From the NCBI RefSeq assembly GCF_030811835.1, contig NZ_JAUSRO010000005.1, positions 62,001 to 126,000 on the forward strand: a DNA stretch of 64,000 nucleotides, read 5' to 3'. The position numbers and the translations under genes were made by a program. Source of the DNA: Variovorax ginsengisoli (lineage in GTDB: Bacteria > Pseudomonadota > Gammaproteobacteria > Burkholderiales > Burkholderiaceae_C). Position 1 is the stretch's first letter. Every line of letters starts with the position of its first letter. The notes below the pieces were generated by a model that worked only from the letters and a program-made list of their open reading frames with translations, searched no databases and was not told the origin of the DNA. Positions 17,546 to 25,027 of this stretch are shown here, piece by piece.

Positions 17546-18621
17546 GCCACCTCCTTGGTGAGCTTGGGTTGCACCGCCTTGGGCATGCGGTTCTTCAGCA
17601 GCGTCTTCCAGTCGATCATGCGCAGCCCCTCGCTCGCCAGGATCAGCACGAAGGCGATGCCCTGCAGCACCAGCACCGATGCATCGGGCAGGCCCAGCCT
17701 TCGTTGCAGCAAGCTGCCCGCCGCGCCGAAGCCGCCGAACAGAATCGCGACGGGAATGATCGCGATGGGGTTGTGCCGCGCAATGAACGACACCAGGATG
17801 CCCGCGTAGCCATAGCCCGCGATGATCGAGGCGTTGGCGTTGGTGTGCACCGCCGCCACCTCGACCGCGCCCGCCACGCCGGCGCAGGCACCGCCCACAC
17901 CGCAGGCGGCCAGGATGAGCCGTGTCGCCGGCAGGCCGACGAGTTGCGCGGTGCGCGGATTGCCGCCCACCACCCGCACCGAGAAGCCCGATGCGGTGAC
18001 GCGCAGCCACAGGCCGAGCCCGACGCACGCCACGATGCCGATGACCAGCCCCCAATGCACGTCCGACCCCGCGATGCCACCGATGCCGAGCCCCTCGGGC
18101 AGCGAGCGCGTCGACGGCTTGTTCAGGCTGGCTGGGTCGCGCAGCGCGCCTTCGACTAGGTGCTTGAAGATGCCGATGGCGATGTAGGCCAGCAGCAGGC
18201 TGCTGATGGTTTCGTTGATGCCACGGTACTGCCGCAGCCACCCCGCCAGCATGATCCACAGCGCGCCCGCCACCGCGCCGGCGATGCAGATGGCGACCGT
18301 GCCGACGATGTTGCCCGGCAGCGGAATGGCGTACGGAAGCGCAGCGCACGCGAGCCCACCCAGCACCACCGCACCTTCGCCACCGATGATGACCAGCCCC
18401 GCGCGCGCCGGGATCGCCACGCACAGCGCGGTGAGCATCAGCGGCGCGGCGCGCTGCAGCGTGTTCTGCCACGAGAACCAGTCGCCGAAGGCGCCCTTGA
18501 AAAGCGTGACCCACACGTCCACCGGGCTGACCCCGGCGAACCAGACGAGCAGCCCGAACACCCCCAGCGCCGCCGCGATGGCGAAGGCCGGCAGGGCGAT
18601 TTCCTTCAGCGCGTTGCGCAT
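17542..18621 (-). CDS. ABC transporter permease, BMP/nucleoside-type (first permease)
   Basis: A 359-residue permease homologous to NupB/YufP-type subunits, larger than its partner as usual. It has many hydrophobic stretches, an N-terminal helix (ALPAFAIAAALGVFGLLVWF), and the characteristic GAVAGALWIMLAGWLRQYRGINETISSLLLAYIA block in which the RGxNExISSLLL motif is conserved, followed by VRVVGGNPRTAQLVG in the central loop. It lies 10 bp downstream of the BMP binding-protein gene and overlaps the next permease gene by 4 bp, so the three are one operon. Confidence 0.9.
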   Translation of the reverse strand: MRNALKEIALPAFAIAAALGVFGLLVWFAGVSPVDVWVTLFKGAFGDWFSWQNTLQRAAPLMLTALCVAIPARAGLVIIGGEGAVVLGGLACAALPYAIPLPGNIVGTVAICIAGAVAGALWIMLAGWLRQYRGINETISSLLLAYIAIGIFKHLVEGALRDPASLNKPSTRSLPEGLGIGGIAGSDVHWGLVIGIVACVGLGLWLRVTASGFSVRVVGGNPRTAQLVGLPATRLILAACGVGGACAGVAGAVEVAAVHTNANASIIAGYGYAGILVSFIARHNPIAIIPVAILFGGFGAAGSLLQRRLGLPDASVLVLQGIAFVLILASEGLRMIDWKTLLKNRMPKAVQPKLTKEVA

Positions 18622-18631
18622 GGCCGTGCGC

Positions 18632-19750
18632 TCAGATCGAGCCTAGGACGCCTTCGACCAGGTAGTTCATCTTCTCGAGCTCCAGGTCGGTCTGCTTGAG
18701 CGACTTGCCCGCCGGCACCACGACCGCGCCCTTGTTGTCCTTGATGCCGTCCTTGAAGATGTCGAAGGTGCCCGCGATCATCTGGGCCTTGATGCCGTCG
18801 GCCTGCTTCTTGGCGGCGTCGGTCACGGCCGGGCCGTAGGCCGACATCTTCACGTAGCCTTCCTTCAGGCCGCCGCGCAGGAAGTTGGGATGCGGCTTGC
18901 CGGCCTGCGCTGCGTCGATGATGGTCCTGTACGCGGTGAGCCAGTTCCACTCGGCGCCCGTGAGGTAGGCCTGCGGTGCCAGCTTGGCCTGGCTCGCGTG
19001 GTAGCCGCAGACCATCTTGCCGCGCTTGGCCGCCGTCTCGACGACGACCTTCGGCCCGTCGACGTGCATCGTGAACACGTCGCAGCCCTGGTCGGCCAGG
19101 CTGTTGGTGGCTTCGGCCTCCTTCACCGCCATCGACCAGTCGCCGGTGAAGATCACGCTGCAGGTGATGCCGGGCTTGACCGAGCGCGCGCCGAGCGTGA
19201 AAGCGTTGATGTTGCGCAGCACCTGCGGAATGGGCTTGGCCGCGACGAAGGCGATCTTGTTGCTCTTCGTCATGTGCGCGGCGATCACGCCGTTCAAGTA
19301 CTGGCACTCGTCGATGTAGCCGAAGAAGCTGCCGACGTTCTTCGGGTGCTTGCCTTCGGTCCACATGCCGCCGCAATGCGAGAAGCGCACGTCGGGGTTC
19401 TTCGGCGCGAGCGCCAGGATGTGCGGGTCGAAGTAGCCGAAGGACGTCGGGAACAGCAGCTTGGCGCCGTCCTGCGAGATCATGCCGGTCATGGTCTTCT
19501 GCACGGCCGCGGTCTCGGGCACGTTCTCTTCCTCGACCACCTTCACGCCGGGCATCTTCTTCACTTCGGCTGCGGCCTGCGCATGCGCCTGGTTGTAGCC
19601 GTAGTCGTCGCGCGGGCCGACATAGATCACGCCGACGGTCAGCGGCTTGGCCTGGGCGCTGGCCAGGGCACTCCAGCCACCGAGCGTGCCGGCGGCGCCG
19701 AGGGCGGCGATGGATTTGAGGGAATCGCGACGGTTGAATTGATGTTTCAT
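18632..19750 (-). CDS. BMP family ABC transporter substrate-binding protein
   Basis: A 372-residue periplasmic binding protein of the BmpA/PnrA family. The N-terminus (NRRDSLKS then AALGAAGTLGGWSALASAQA) is a twin-arginine-like signal peptide. The mature protein starts with the fold's first strand LTVGVIYVGPRDDYGYNQAHAQ, and the GYNQAH segment corresponds to the ligand-contact loop. Family members bind purine nucleosides or other heterocycles and, in ureide loci, urea-like compounds. A good SD (GGAGAG) precedes ATG 19750, and a CTTG-N4-CAAG dyad lies 46 bp upstream. It is first of a run that continues through two permeases, formamidase, biuH and the ATPase. Confidence 0.9.
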   Translation of the reverse strand: MKHQFNRRDSLKSIAALGAAGTLGGWSALASAQAKPLTVGVIYVGPRDDYGYNQAHAQAAAEVKKMPGVKVVEEENVPETAAVQKTMTGMISQDGAKLLFPTSFGYFDPHILALAPKNPDVRFSHCGGMWTEGKHPKNVGSFFGYIDECQYLNGVIAAHMTKSNKIAFVAAKPIPQVLRNINAFTLGARSVKPGITCSVIFTGDWSMAVKEAEATNSLADQGCDVFTMHVDGPKVVVETAAKRGKMVCGYHASQAKLAPQAYLTGAEWNWLTAYRTIIDAAQAGKPHPNFLRGGLKEGYVKMSAYGPAVTDAAKKQADGIKAQMIAGTFDIFKDGIKDNKGAVVVPAGKSLKQTDLELEKMNYLVEGVLGSI

Positions 19751-19795
19751 GGCTCTCTCCGGGTTGGGGCAACAGCTGGACGGATGGGGATCAAA

Positions 19796-19807
19796 CTTGG
19801 ATACAAG
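19796..19807. promoter_or_regulatory. Candidate GntR(FCD) operator upstream of the BMP binding-protein gene
   Basis: CTTGGATACAAG is a dyad with perfect CTTG/CAAG arms around GATA; read on the minus strand it is CTTGTATCCAAG, close to the CTTGTATACAAG type of site bound by many FCD-GntR regulators. It lies in the 93-bp gap between atzH and the BMP gene. A related site occurs at 26783-26794 before atzF. Binding by the GntR protein encoded at 11319-12038 is inferred. Confidence 0.5.
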
Positions 19808-19843
19808 TGGGGATGCATAAAGTGTGCCGAGCTGGCAGGCGCC

Positions 19844-20224
19844 TCAAGACAGCAGGCTCACGTGCGCAGACACCACGCGCCAGCCTTGTGCGGTGCGCAT
19901 CCAGGTCTGGCTCTGGCGCCCGGTTTTGGCGCTGCCTTCGCGGCGGAACTCGCAATTGGCGGTGGCGAAATCAGTGCCGTAGGTGGTGATCTCGGTGCGC
20001 AGCAGTTCGCGCATGAGTCCGACGGCCGGGCGCCCCGCGCGGAAGGCCCGGATCGCGTCGTAGCCATAGAGGTTCTCGGTCGCGCCATAGCGCAGGGTGT
20101 GCGAGCTGTTCCAGAACAGTTCGTCGAGCACCTCGACCTTGTTGTGCACGAGCGCGTCTTCGTAGCGGGCAAAGGCTTCCTGGACTTCGGCGAGGACGGC
20201 GGGGATGTTGATTTCTGGGGTCAT
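19844..20224 (-). CDS. atzH: AtzH/HpxZ-like protein (DUF3225, NTF2-like fold)
   Basis: A 126-residue soluble protein of the SnoaL/NTF2-like DUF3225 family. Recognisable blocks are [26 protein letters not shown] near the start, [21 protein letters not shown] in the middle and the C-terminal [18 protein letters not shown] strand. In Pseudomonas sp. ADP the homologue AtzH accompanies AtzE/AtzG and, as I recall, is reported to decarboxylate 1,3-dicarboxyurea to allophanate; in Klebsiella the relative HpxZ belongs to oxalurate catabolism. The neighbouring atzE, atzG and atzF genes favour the first reading. It is separated from atzE by a 330-bp inverted-repeat region and precedes the BMP transporter genes. 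Confidence 0.8.
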   Translation of the reverse strand: MTPEINIPAVLAEVQEAFARYEDALVHNKVEVLDELFWNSSHTLRYGATENLYGYDAIRAFRAGRPAVGLMRELLRTEITTYGTDFATANCEFRREGSAKTGRQSQTWMRTAQGWRVVSAHVSLLS

Positions 20225-20291
20225 GGTTCTTGTGTGTGGGTGGGGCGCTGCTTTTCGGGACGCTCATCCGGGGCGCGTGCACAGGGCACCG

Positions 20292-20509
20292 GGTACTTCC
20301 CTCCGCTCATGTCCCCCGCCTTCGGCTCCTCCTTTACTTCGCTGCGAGAAGCACCCGGCGCCCTGCGCACTTGGACGCGCCCGTGGTGTGCCGTCGATGA
20401 ACCACGATCCCGCCCTAGGCTCGCGTCGATGGCGTGCTCCCCGCAGCGAAATAAAGGAGGAGCCGGCAGCCGAAGGCTGACGGCGGGGGACATTCGCGGA
20501 GGGGAGTAC
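20292..20509. repeat. Long imperfect inverted repeat between atzE and atzH
   Basis: The gap 20225-20556 is dominated by two long complementary arms, about 20292-20353 and 20434-20509, around an 80-bp loop. The best block is GGCTCCTCCTTTACTTCGCTG (from about 20334) against the segment ending near 20464, with a single mismatch over 23 bases. The outer blocks CCCTCCGC and TGTCCCCCGC also pair with GCGGAGGG and GCGGGGGACA. No coding frame or transposase is visible. It resembles an intergenic palindromic repeat element; a role as terminator or processing site between the two genes is possible. Confidence 0.65.
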
Positions 20510-20556
20510 GCCGTCGGCGTGAGCCCGTCCCGAATTGCATCGGTCTTCTGTGTTTC

Positions 20557-21981
20557 TCATAGCGCTGCGACAGGCGCCTGCGCCACGCCTGCTGCCTCAA
20601 GCGCAGCAGCAACGCGCAATGCCAGGTCTTCACGCCACGGTGCCGCGAGCACCTGAACGCCGATGGGCAGGCTGGCGTGCGCGCCCCACACCGGAACGGC
20701 GCATACCGGCAGGCCAATGCACGAGATCGGTTGGGTCAGCACGCCCATGTTGGGGCGTACCGGCAGGCGCTGGCCGTTGAGTTCGAACCACTCGGCGCCG
20801 ATGGGCGTCGCGGCGCACGGTGTCGATGGGGCCAGCAGGATGTCGAAGCGCTCGAACAACCTGGCCACCTGCTCGGCATAAAGGCGTCGCACGCGCTGCG
20901 CACGCGCCACCCACGCCGCCGGGATCAACGCACCGGCCAGGAAGCGATCGCGCGACAGCGGCTCGAAATCCTGAGGACGCTGGCGCAGGTCGTGCAGATG
21001 CAGCGCGGCACCTTCGGCATTGGTGATGAGGAAGGCCGCGGCGCGACCGGCCTCGACCATCGGCAGCTCGACCATCTGGTGCGCGCCGAGCGCCTCCGCC
21101 ACGCGGTCGACCGCGCTCAACGCCTCGGGCAAGGCGCGCTCGCGGAAGTAGCCACCCAGCACGCCGATGCGCAGCCCGCGCGTGCCGTGGGACAGCTGTG
21201 CAGACACCGGCTCGGCCGTGCGCTGCGCGCAGCCGGGGTCGCGCGGCGCATGCGTCTCGGGTCCCTGCATCGCGTCGTAGGTCAGCGCCAGGTCGCGCAC
21301 CGAACGCGCGAACGGGCCCAGGTGGTCGAGGCTGGAGATGAACGGGTAGCTGCCGGTGCGCGGCAGCCGGCCGAAGGTCGGCTTGAGGCCGAAGATGCCG
21401 CACAGCGACGCGGGCACGCGGATCGAGCCGTTGGTGTCGGAGCCCAGCGTGAGCGCCACCTGGCCGGCAGCGACCGCCGCGCCCGAACCGCCCGACGAGC
21501 CGCCCGCAATGCGTGTCAGGTCGTGCGGGTTATGGGCCGGGCCGACATGGCTGTTCTCGGTGGTGAAGCCATAGGCGTACTCGTCCATGTTGAGCGCGCC
21601 GACCAGCACCGCGCCGGCGCTTTCGAGGCGGCGCACCAGCAGCGCGTCGCCCCGCGCGGGCGCGCTGTCGCGCTCGATCTTCGAGCCGGCCAGCGTCTGC
21701 AGGCCGGCGATGTCGAACAGGTTCTTCACCGCGAAGGGCACGCCGAGCAGCGGCAGTTCGCGGGTGCGCGCGGCGTTCGGCGAGGCCAGCGAAGCATCGA
21801 CCTGCGCGGCACGGCGCAACGCGCGCTCGCGCACCACGTCGGTGAAGGCGTTGATGCGGCCATCGGTGGCGCCGATGCGGTCGAGGCTCGCCTGTGTCAG
21901 CGCGACGGCGCTGACCGCACCGCTGCGCACGGCCTCGGCCATCGCCGCGGCGTCCTGCAGGATCAAGGCGTCGGCGTTCAT
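20557..21981 (-). CDS. atzE: AtzE-type amidase (carboxybiuret hydrolase subunit)
   Basis: A 474-residue amidase-signature enzyme. The Ser-cisSer-Lys triad is present: Lys in FAVKNLFDIAG (about residue 82), the glycine/serine loop GGSSGGSGAAVAAG and the nucleophile region GSDTNGSIRVPASL (about 180). AtzE deaminates 1-carboxybiuret to 1,3-dicarboxyurea in the lower cyanuric-acid pathway, as a complex with the small protein AtzG. The gene for an AtzG-like protein overlaps the start of this one by ATGA, and atzF and atzH lie in the same series, so the assignment is well supported. HpxY of oxalurate catabolism is the alternative relative. Confidence 0.85.
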   Translation of the reverse strand: MNADALILQDAAAMAEAVRSGAVSAVALTQASLDRIGATDGRINAFTDVVRERALRRAAQVDASLASPNAARTRELPLLGVPFAVKNLFDIAGLQTLAGSKIERDSAPARGDALLVRRLESAGAVLVGALNMDEYAYGFTTENSHVGPAHNPHDLTRIAGGSSGGSGAAVAAGQVALTLGSDTNGSIRVPASLCGIFGLKPTFGRLPRTGSYPFISSLDHLGPFARSVRDLALTYDAMQGPETHAPRDPGCAQRTAEPVSAQLSHGTRGLRIGVLGGYFRERALPEALSAVDRVAEALGAHQMVELPMVEAGRAAAFLITNAEGAALHLHDLRQRPQDFEPLSRDRFLAGALIPAAWVARAQRVRRLYAEQVARLFERFDILLAPSTPCAATPIGAEWFELNGQRLPVRPNMGVLTQPISCIGLPVCAVPVWGAHASLPIGVQVLAAPWREDLALRVAAALEAAGVAQAPVAAL

Positions 21982-22184
21982 ACATCCCTCTCCTTCGGGC
22001 TCACCGGCACGAAGCTCACCGCCGATTCGACGTGTGGCTCGAGCGGGACGGCATCGACCACGGCGGCCATCTCGGCGGCCAGCGCGAAGAAGCGCAGGAC
22101 GCCGGGGCGGTGGTCGGGACGCAGGTTCAGGTCGAGCGCGGCGGCTGCCGCGTCGACATAGGTTTCGACCTGGGCGGGTGTCAT
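21978..22184 (-). CDS. atzG: AtzG-like small subunit (DUF4089)
   Basis: A 68-residue acidic helical protein (ETYVDAAAAALDLNLRPDHRP, then VLRFFALAAEMAAVVDAVPL) of the DUF4089 family. Homologues (AtzG, HpxX) form a GatCAB-like complex with the AtzE-type amidase and stabilise it. Its stop overlaps the atzE start (ATGA), and it begins 4 bp after the ABC ATPase gene, so it is part of the same transcript. Short but strongly supported by the partner gene. Confidence 0.85.
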   Translation of the reverse strand: MTPAQVETYVDAAAAALDLNLRPDHRPGVLRFFALAAEMAAVVDAVPLEPHVESAVSFVPVSPKERDV

Positions 22185-22188
22185 CGCG

Positions 22189-23010
22189 CTATCTCCGAAC
22201 TTCGCGCTGGAAGATCTCCAGGCTCAGTTTCTTCATCGCGACGAAGCTGGCCGAGCTCAGCGTCTCCAGCGTGCGCGGACGCGCGTCGCCGTAGTCGAGG
22301 ATCTCCGCCACCTTGGTCGGCCGTTTGGTCAGCAACAGCACCTGGTCGGCCAGGTACACGGCCTCCTCCAGGTCGTGCGACACCAGCAGCATGGTGGTGC
22401 CGGTCTTCATGAACACCTCCTGCAGCTTCTCGCGGATGAACAGCGTCATCTCGAAGTCGAGCGCGGAGAAGGGCTCGTCGAGGAACAGCACCTCCGGGTT
22501 GGGTGCCAGCGCCCGCATGATCGACGCGGTCTGCTGCTGGCCGCCCGACAGCTCGTACGGATAGCGCTTGAGGTCGAACTTCACGTCGAAGGACGCGACG
22601 AGTTCTTCCATGCGACGGTCGACCTCGGCCTTCGACCGGCCTTCCAGCTTCAGCGGATAGGCGATGTTGTCGATGGTGCGCATCCACGGGAACATCGCCT
22701 CGCGGTAGTTCTGGAACACGTAGCCGATCTTCGTGTCCTTGAGCGACTTGCCGTCGAACAGGATCTCGCCCGAATCGATGGGGATCAGCCCCGCGATCAT
22801 GTTGATCAGCGTCGACTTGCCGCAACCGTTCGGCCCGAAGACCGAGACGATCTTGTGCTTGGGAATGTCGAGATCGAAGTTCTCGTACAGCGGCCAGCCC
22901 GCGAAGTACTTGGTGAGGCCGCGGATCGTGATGTGCGTGCCGGCCGGGCCGGGCTGGAAGGTGGGGGTGGGCACGTCGGCGTACACCGGGCCGTTGAGGA
23001 CTGCGCTCAT
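22189..23010 (-). CDS. ABC transporter ATPase, NitT/TauT type
   Basis: A 273-residue ATPase of the SsuB/NrtD/TauB family. Walker A is GPNGCGKST, the signature is LSGGQQQ, Walker B is VLFLDEPFSAL and the H-loop is LLVSHDLEEAVYLADQV. ATG 23010 overlaps the permease stop (ATGA), and the longer upstream frame is a shadow of the permease gene. It energises the importer formed with the 23007-23837 permease and the 23960-24976 binding protein. Since it is followed 4 bp later by atzG/atzE, the transported compound should feed the AtzE or AtzF steps. Confidence 0.92.
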   Translation of the reverse strand: MSAVLNGPVYADVPTPTFQPGPAGTHITIRGLTKYFAGWPLYENFDLDIPKHKIVSVFGPNGCGKSTLINMIAGLIPIDSGEILFDGKSLKDTKIGYVFQNYREAMFPWMRTIDNIAYPLKLEGRSKAEVDRRMEELVASFDVKFDLKRYPYELSGGQQQTASIMRALAPNPEVLFLDEPFSALDFEMTLFIREKLQEVFMKTGTTMLLVSHDLEEAVYLADQVLLLTKRPTKVAEILDYGDARPRTLETLSSASFVAMKKLSLEIFQREVRR

Positions 23011-23837
23011 CTTCCACTCCAGTGAACGATCTTGCGTTCGGCAACGAGGAACAGGATGTTGAGCGCATAGCCCAACGCCCCGGCGGCAAGGATGGCCGCG
23101 TACATGCTCTTCACGTTGAGCACCTGCTGCGCATCGATGATGCGGTGGCCCAGGCCGGCGTCCGAGCCGATGAACATCTCGGCCACGATCACGATCACCA
23201 GGGCCATCGACACCGCGGAGCGCAAGCCCACGAACGACGGCTGCAGGCTTTCCCAGATCAGCACGTCCTTGAACACCTGCCAGCGCGAGGCGCCCATCAC
23301 CTTCGCAGCCATCACCCGCTGCTTGCGCGCATTGATGACACCGTAGGCGCTGTTGAAGATCACGATGAGGAAGGCACCGAAAGCCGCGATGGCGATCTTG
23401 TTGATGTCCGACACGCCGAAAATCAACAGGAACAGCGGGATCAGTGCCGACGATGGCGTGGAACGGAAGAAGTCGATCAGGAACTCGACGCTGCGGTAGA
23501 CCCGCTCGTTGCTTCCGAGCAGCACGCCCAGCGGCACGCCGACGACGGCGGCGATCAGGAAGGCCTGCACCGTGCGCCACACCGTGACGGCGAAATCGGT
23601 GAGCAGCGGCCCGCCGGCCAGGCCGGTGATCAGCGTGCTGACCGTGTCCGCGGGCGCCGGCAGAAGGATCGGCTTGATGAAGCCGAGCCGCACCACCAGG
23701 TCCCAGAGAATGAAGAGCACGACCGGCCCGATGAAGGGCAGCAGCTTGTCCCAGAGCGGCGGCTTGGGCGCCGCCGAGGCAGCGCCGTTGGCGGGCGGTG
23801 ACCAGGGCTTGGTGGCGGGAGCGGTGGCTTCAGCCAT
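23007..23837 (-). CDS. ABC transporter permease, NitT/TauT type
   Basis: A 276-residue inner-membrane permease of the SsuC/TauC/NrtB (BPD_transp_1) family. After a Pro/Ala-rich N-terminus there is a first helix (FIGPVVLFILWDLVV) and the core domain with the EAA loop around AAKVMGASRWQVFKDVLIWESLQPSFVGLRSAV. About six membrane segments are visible. It is coupled to the ATPase by an ATGA overlap. A 122-bp gap with strong hairpins separates it from the binding-protein gene upstream, which may lower permease expression relative to the binding protein, a common arrangement. Confidence 0.92.
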   Translation of the reverse strand: MAEATAPATKPWSPPANGAASAAPKPPLWDKLLPFIGPVVLFILWDLVVRLGFIKPILLPAPADTVSTLITGLAGGPLLTDFAVTVWRTVQAFLIAAVVGVPLGVLLGSNERVYRSVEFLIDFFRSTPSSALIPLFLLIFGVSDINKIAIAAFGAFLIVIFNSAYGVINARKQRVMAAKVMGASRWQVFKDVLIWESLQPSFVGLRSAVSMALVIVIVAEMFIGSDAGLGHRIIDAQQVLNVKSMYAAILAAGALGYALNILFLVAERKIVHWSGR

Positions 23838-23860
23838 ATCGGCACTCCTTCAGTTTCAGG

Positions 23861-23950
23861 GATACCGAGGAACCGGCTTTGCCGGGCCTCTGGTATCGCC
23901 CCCGGTAGGGGGTTGGCGAAGCGACACGCAGTGCGCGCAGACTGGGGGCG
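23861..23950. repeat. Hairpin-rich element between binding-protein and permease genes
   Basis: Two stem-loops fill the gap 23838-23959. The first, 23861-23897, has outer arms GATACCGAGG / CCTCTGGTATC and an inner CCGGC-TTT-GCCGG stem. The second pairs CGCCCCC (23897-23903) with GGGGGCG (23944-23950) around a GC-rich insert. No U-run follows, so a simple intrinsic terminator is unlikely; mRNA stabilisation of the upstream binding-protein cistron or a repetitive palindromic element is more plausible. Function inferred. Confidence 0.5.
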
Positions 23951-23959
23951 AGCAACATT

Positions 23960-24976
23960 TCAGGCCTTGTAGAGAAGTGCGTCCACCAGCACCTTCTTCT
24001 CGAAGATGCCCTTCTCGGTGAACAGGTCGTAGAACTTCTGGAAGTAGGCGACGTCGCTCGGCTTGAACTCGTTGTAGAGCATGTACGACGCGAGCGGCAC
24101 CTCGGCGGTGAGCGGGCCTTCGATGGCGGTGTAGCCTTTCATGTACTGCCGCGCCTCGGCGGGTTGGGTACGCACCAGCTCGACGCCGCGCGCGTAGGCC
24201 GCGATGAACTTCTTCGTCAGCTCCGGGTTCTTCTTGATGAACTCGGTCGTGAGGCTGGCCGCGCCGCCATGCCACGGGGCCATCGGGTCACCCAGGATGT
24301 ACTTGGCGACCACGCCGGCCTCGATGACGCGCGTGGTGCCGTTCATGCGGCCGATGGTGCCGGTCGGCTCCAGTGTGTAGCAGGCGTCGACCTGGCCCGC
24401 CACCAGTGCGGCGACGTGCTGGCCGATGGGCAGCTCGGTCACCGTGGCGCCGGTGGCACCGGCGCGCTCCAGCATGGTCTTGCACAGCGTGACGTTCTGG
24501 ATGCCCGGTCCCGAGGCGACCTTCTTGCCCTTCAGGTCGGCCATGGTCTTGATGGGACTGTCCTTGGCGGTGATGAACTCGTCCAGCACGAACTTGGCAT
24601 TGCTCGGGTTGGTGCAGAAGATCTTGAACAGGCCGGGCTGCGCGATCTCGCCGATGGCCAGGTTGGCCGAGCCGGTGCCGTTGGCGCTGCCGTCGGAGCG
24701 GCCTGAGAGCATCGCTTCCATCACCTGCTGCGCGCCGGCGAACTTCAGCGGCTCGACGTCGAGGCCGGCCTCCTTGAAGTAGCCCTTGTCGACAGCAGCG
24801 AAGAAGGGCAGGCCCGCGGCCACCGGCCAGAAGCCGATGCGGATCTTGGGCGTGGCCTGCGCCAGCACCAGCGACGGGGCGGCGAGTGCCGCGATGCCGG
24901 CGGCACCGGCCTGCAGCACATGGCGGCGCGATGGTTGGGGCGCGCGCGCCGCGAATGACTTGTTCGGGGATTCCAT
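23960..24976 (-). CDS. ABC transporter substrate-binding protein, NMT1/SsuA-like
   Basis: A 338-residue periplasmic protein with a twin-arginine-like signal (SRRHVLQAGAAGIAALAAPSLVLAQ, up to about residue 40). The mature part begins KIRIGFWPVAAGLPFFAAVDKGYFKEAGLDVE, the standard N-terminus of NitT/TauT binding proteins, with the GKKVASGPGIQN and PIGQHVAALVAGQVDACYTLEP blocks later. It is the second gene of the series, 51 bp after atzF. The ligand is not predictable from sequence; context suggests a carbamoylated nitrogen compound such as biuret, a carboxybiuret precursor or another ureide. Confidence 0.9.
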   Translation of the reverse strand: MESPNKSFAARAPQPSRRHVLQAGAAGIAALAAPSLVLAQATPKIRIGFWPVAAGLPFFAAVDKGYFKEAGLDVEPLKFAGAQQVMEAMLSGRSDGSANGTGSANLAIGEIAQPGLFKIFCTNPSNAKFVLDEFITAKDSPIKTMADLKGKKVASGPGIQNVTLCKTMLERAGATGATVTELPIGQHVAALVAGQVDACYTLEPTGTIGRMNGTTRVIEAGVVAKYILGDPMAPWHGGAASLTTEFIKKNPELTKKFIAAYARGVELVRTQPAEARQYMKGYTAIEGPLTAEVPLASYMLYNEFKPSDVAYFQKFYDLFTEKGIFEKKVLVDALLYKA

Positions 24977-25027
24977 GGGCCGACTCCTGCGTGGATGGAT
25001 GGTTGAAGCGAAAGGAAAGGGTGGCGC

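Noticed and set aside
16625-18514. Possible 629-residue fused permease
   Set aside because: The upstream part lies in a different frame of the first permease gene; normal separate permeases with an ATGA overlap explain the region.
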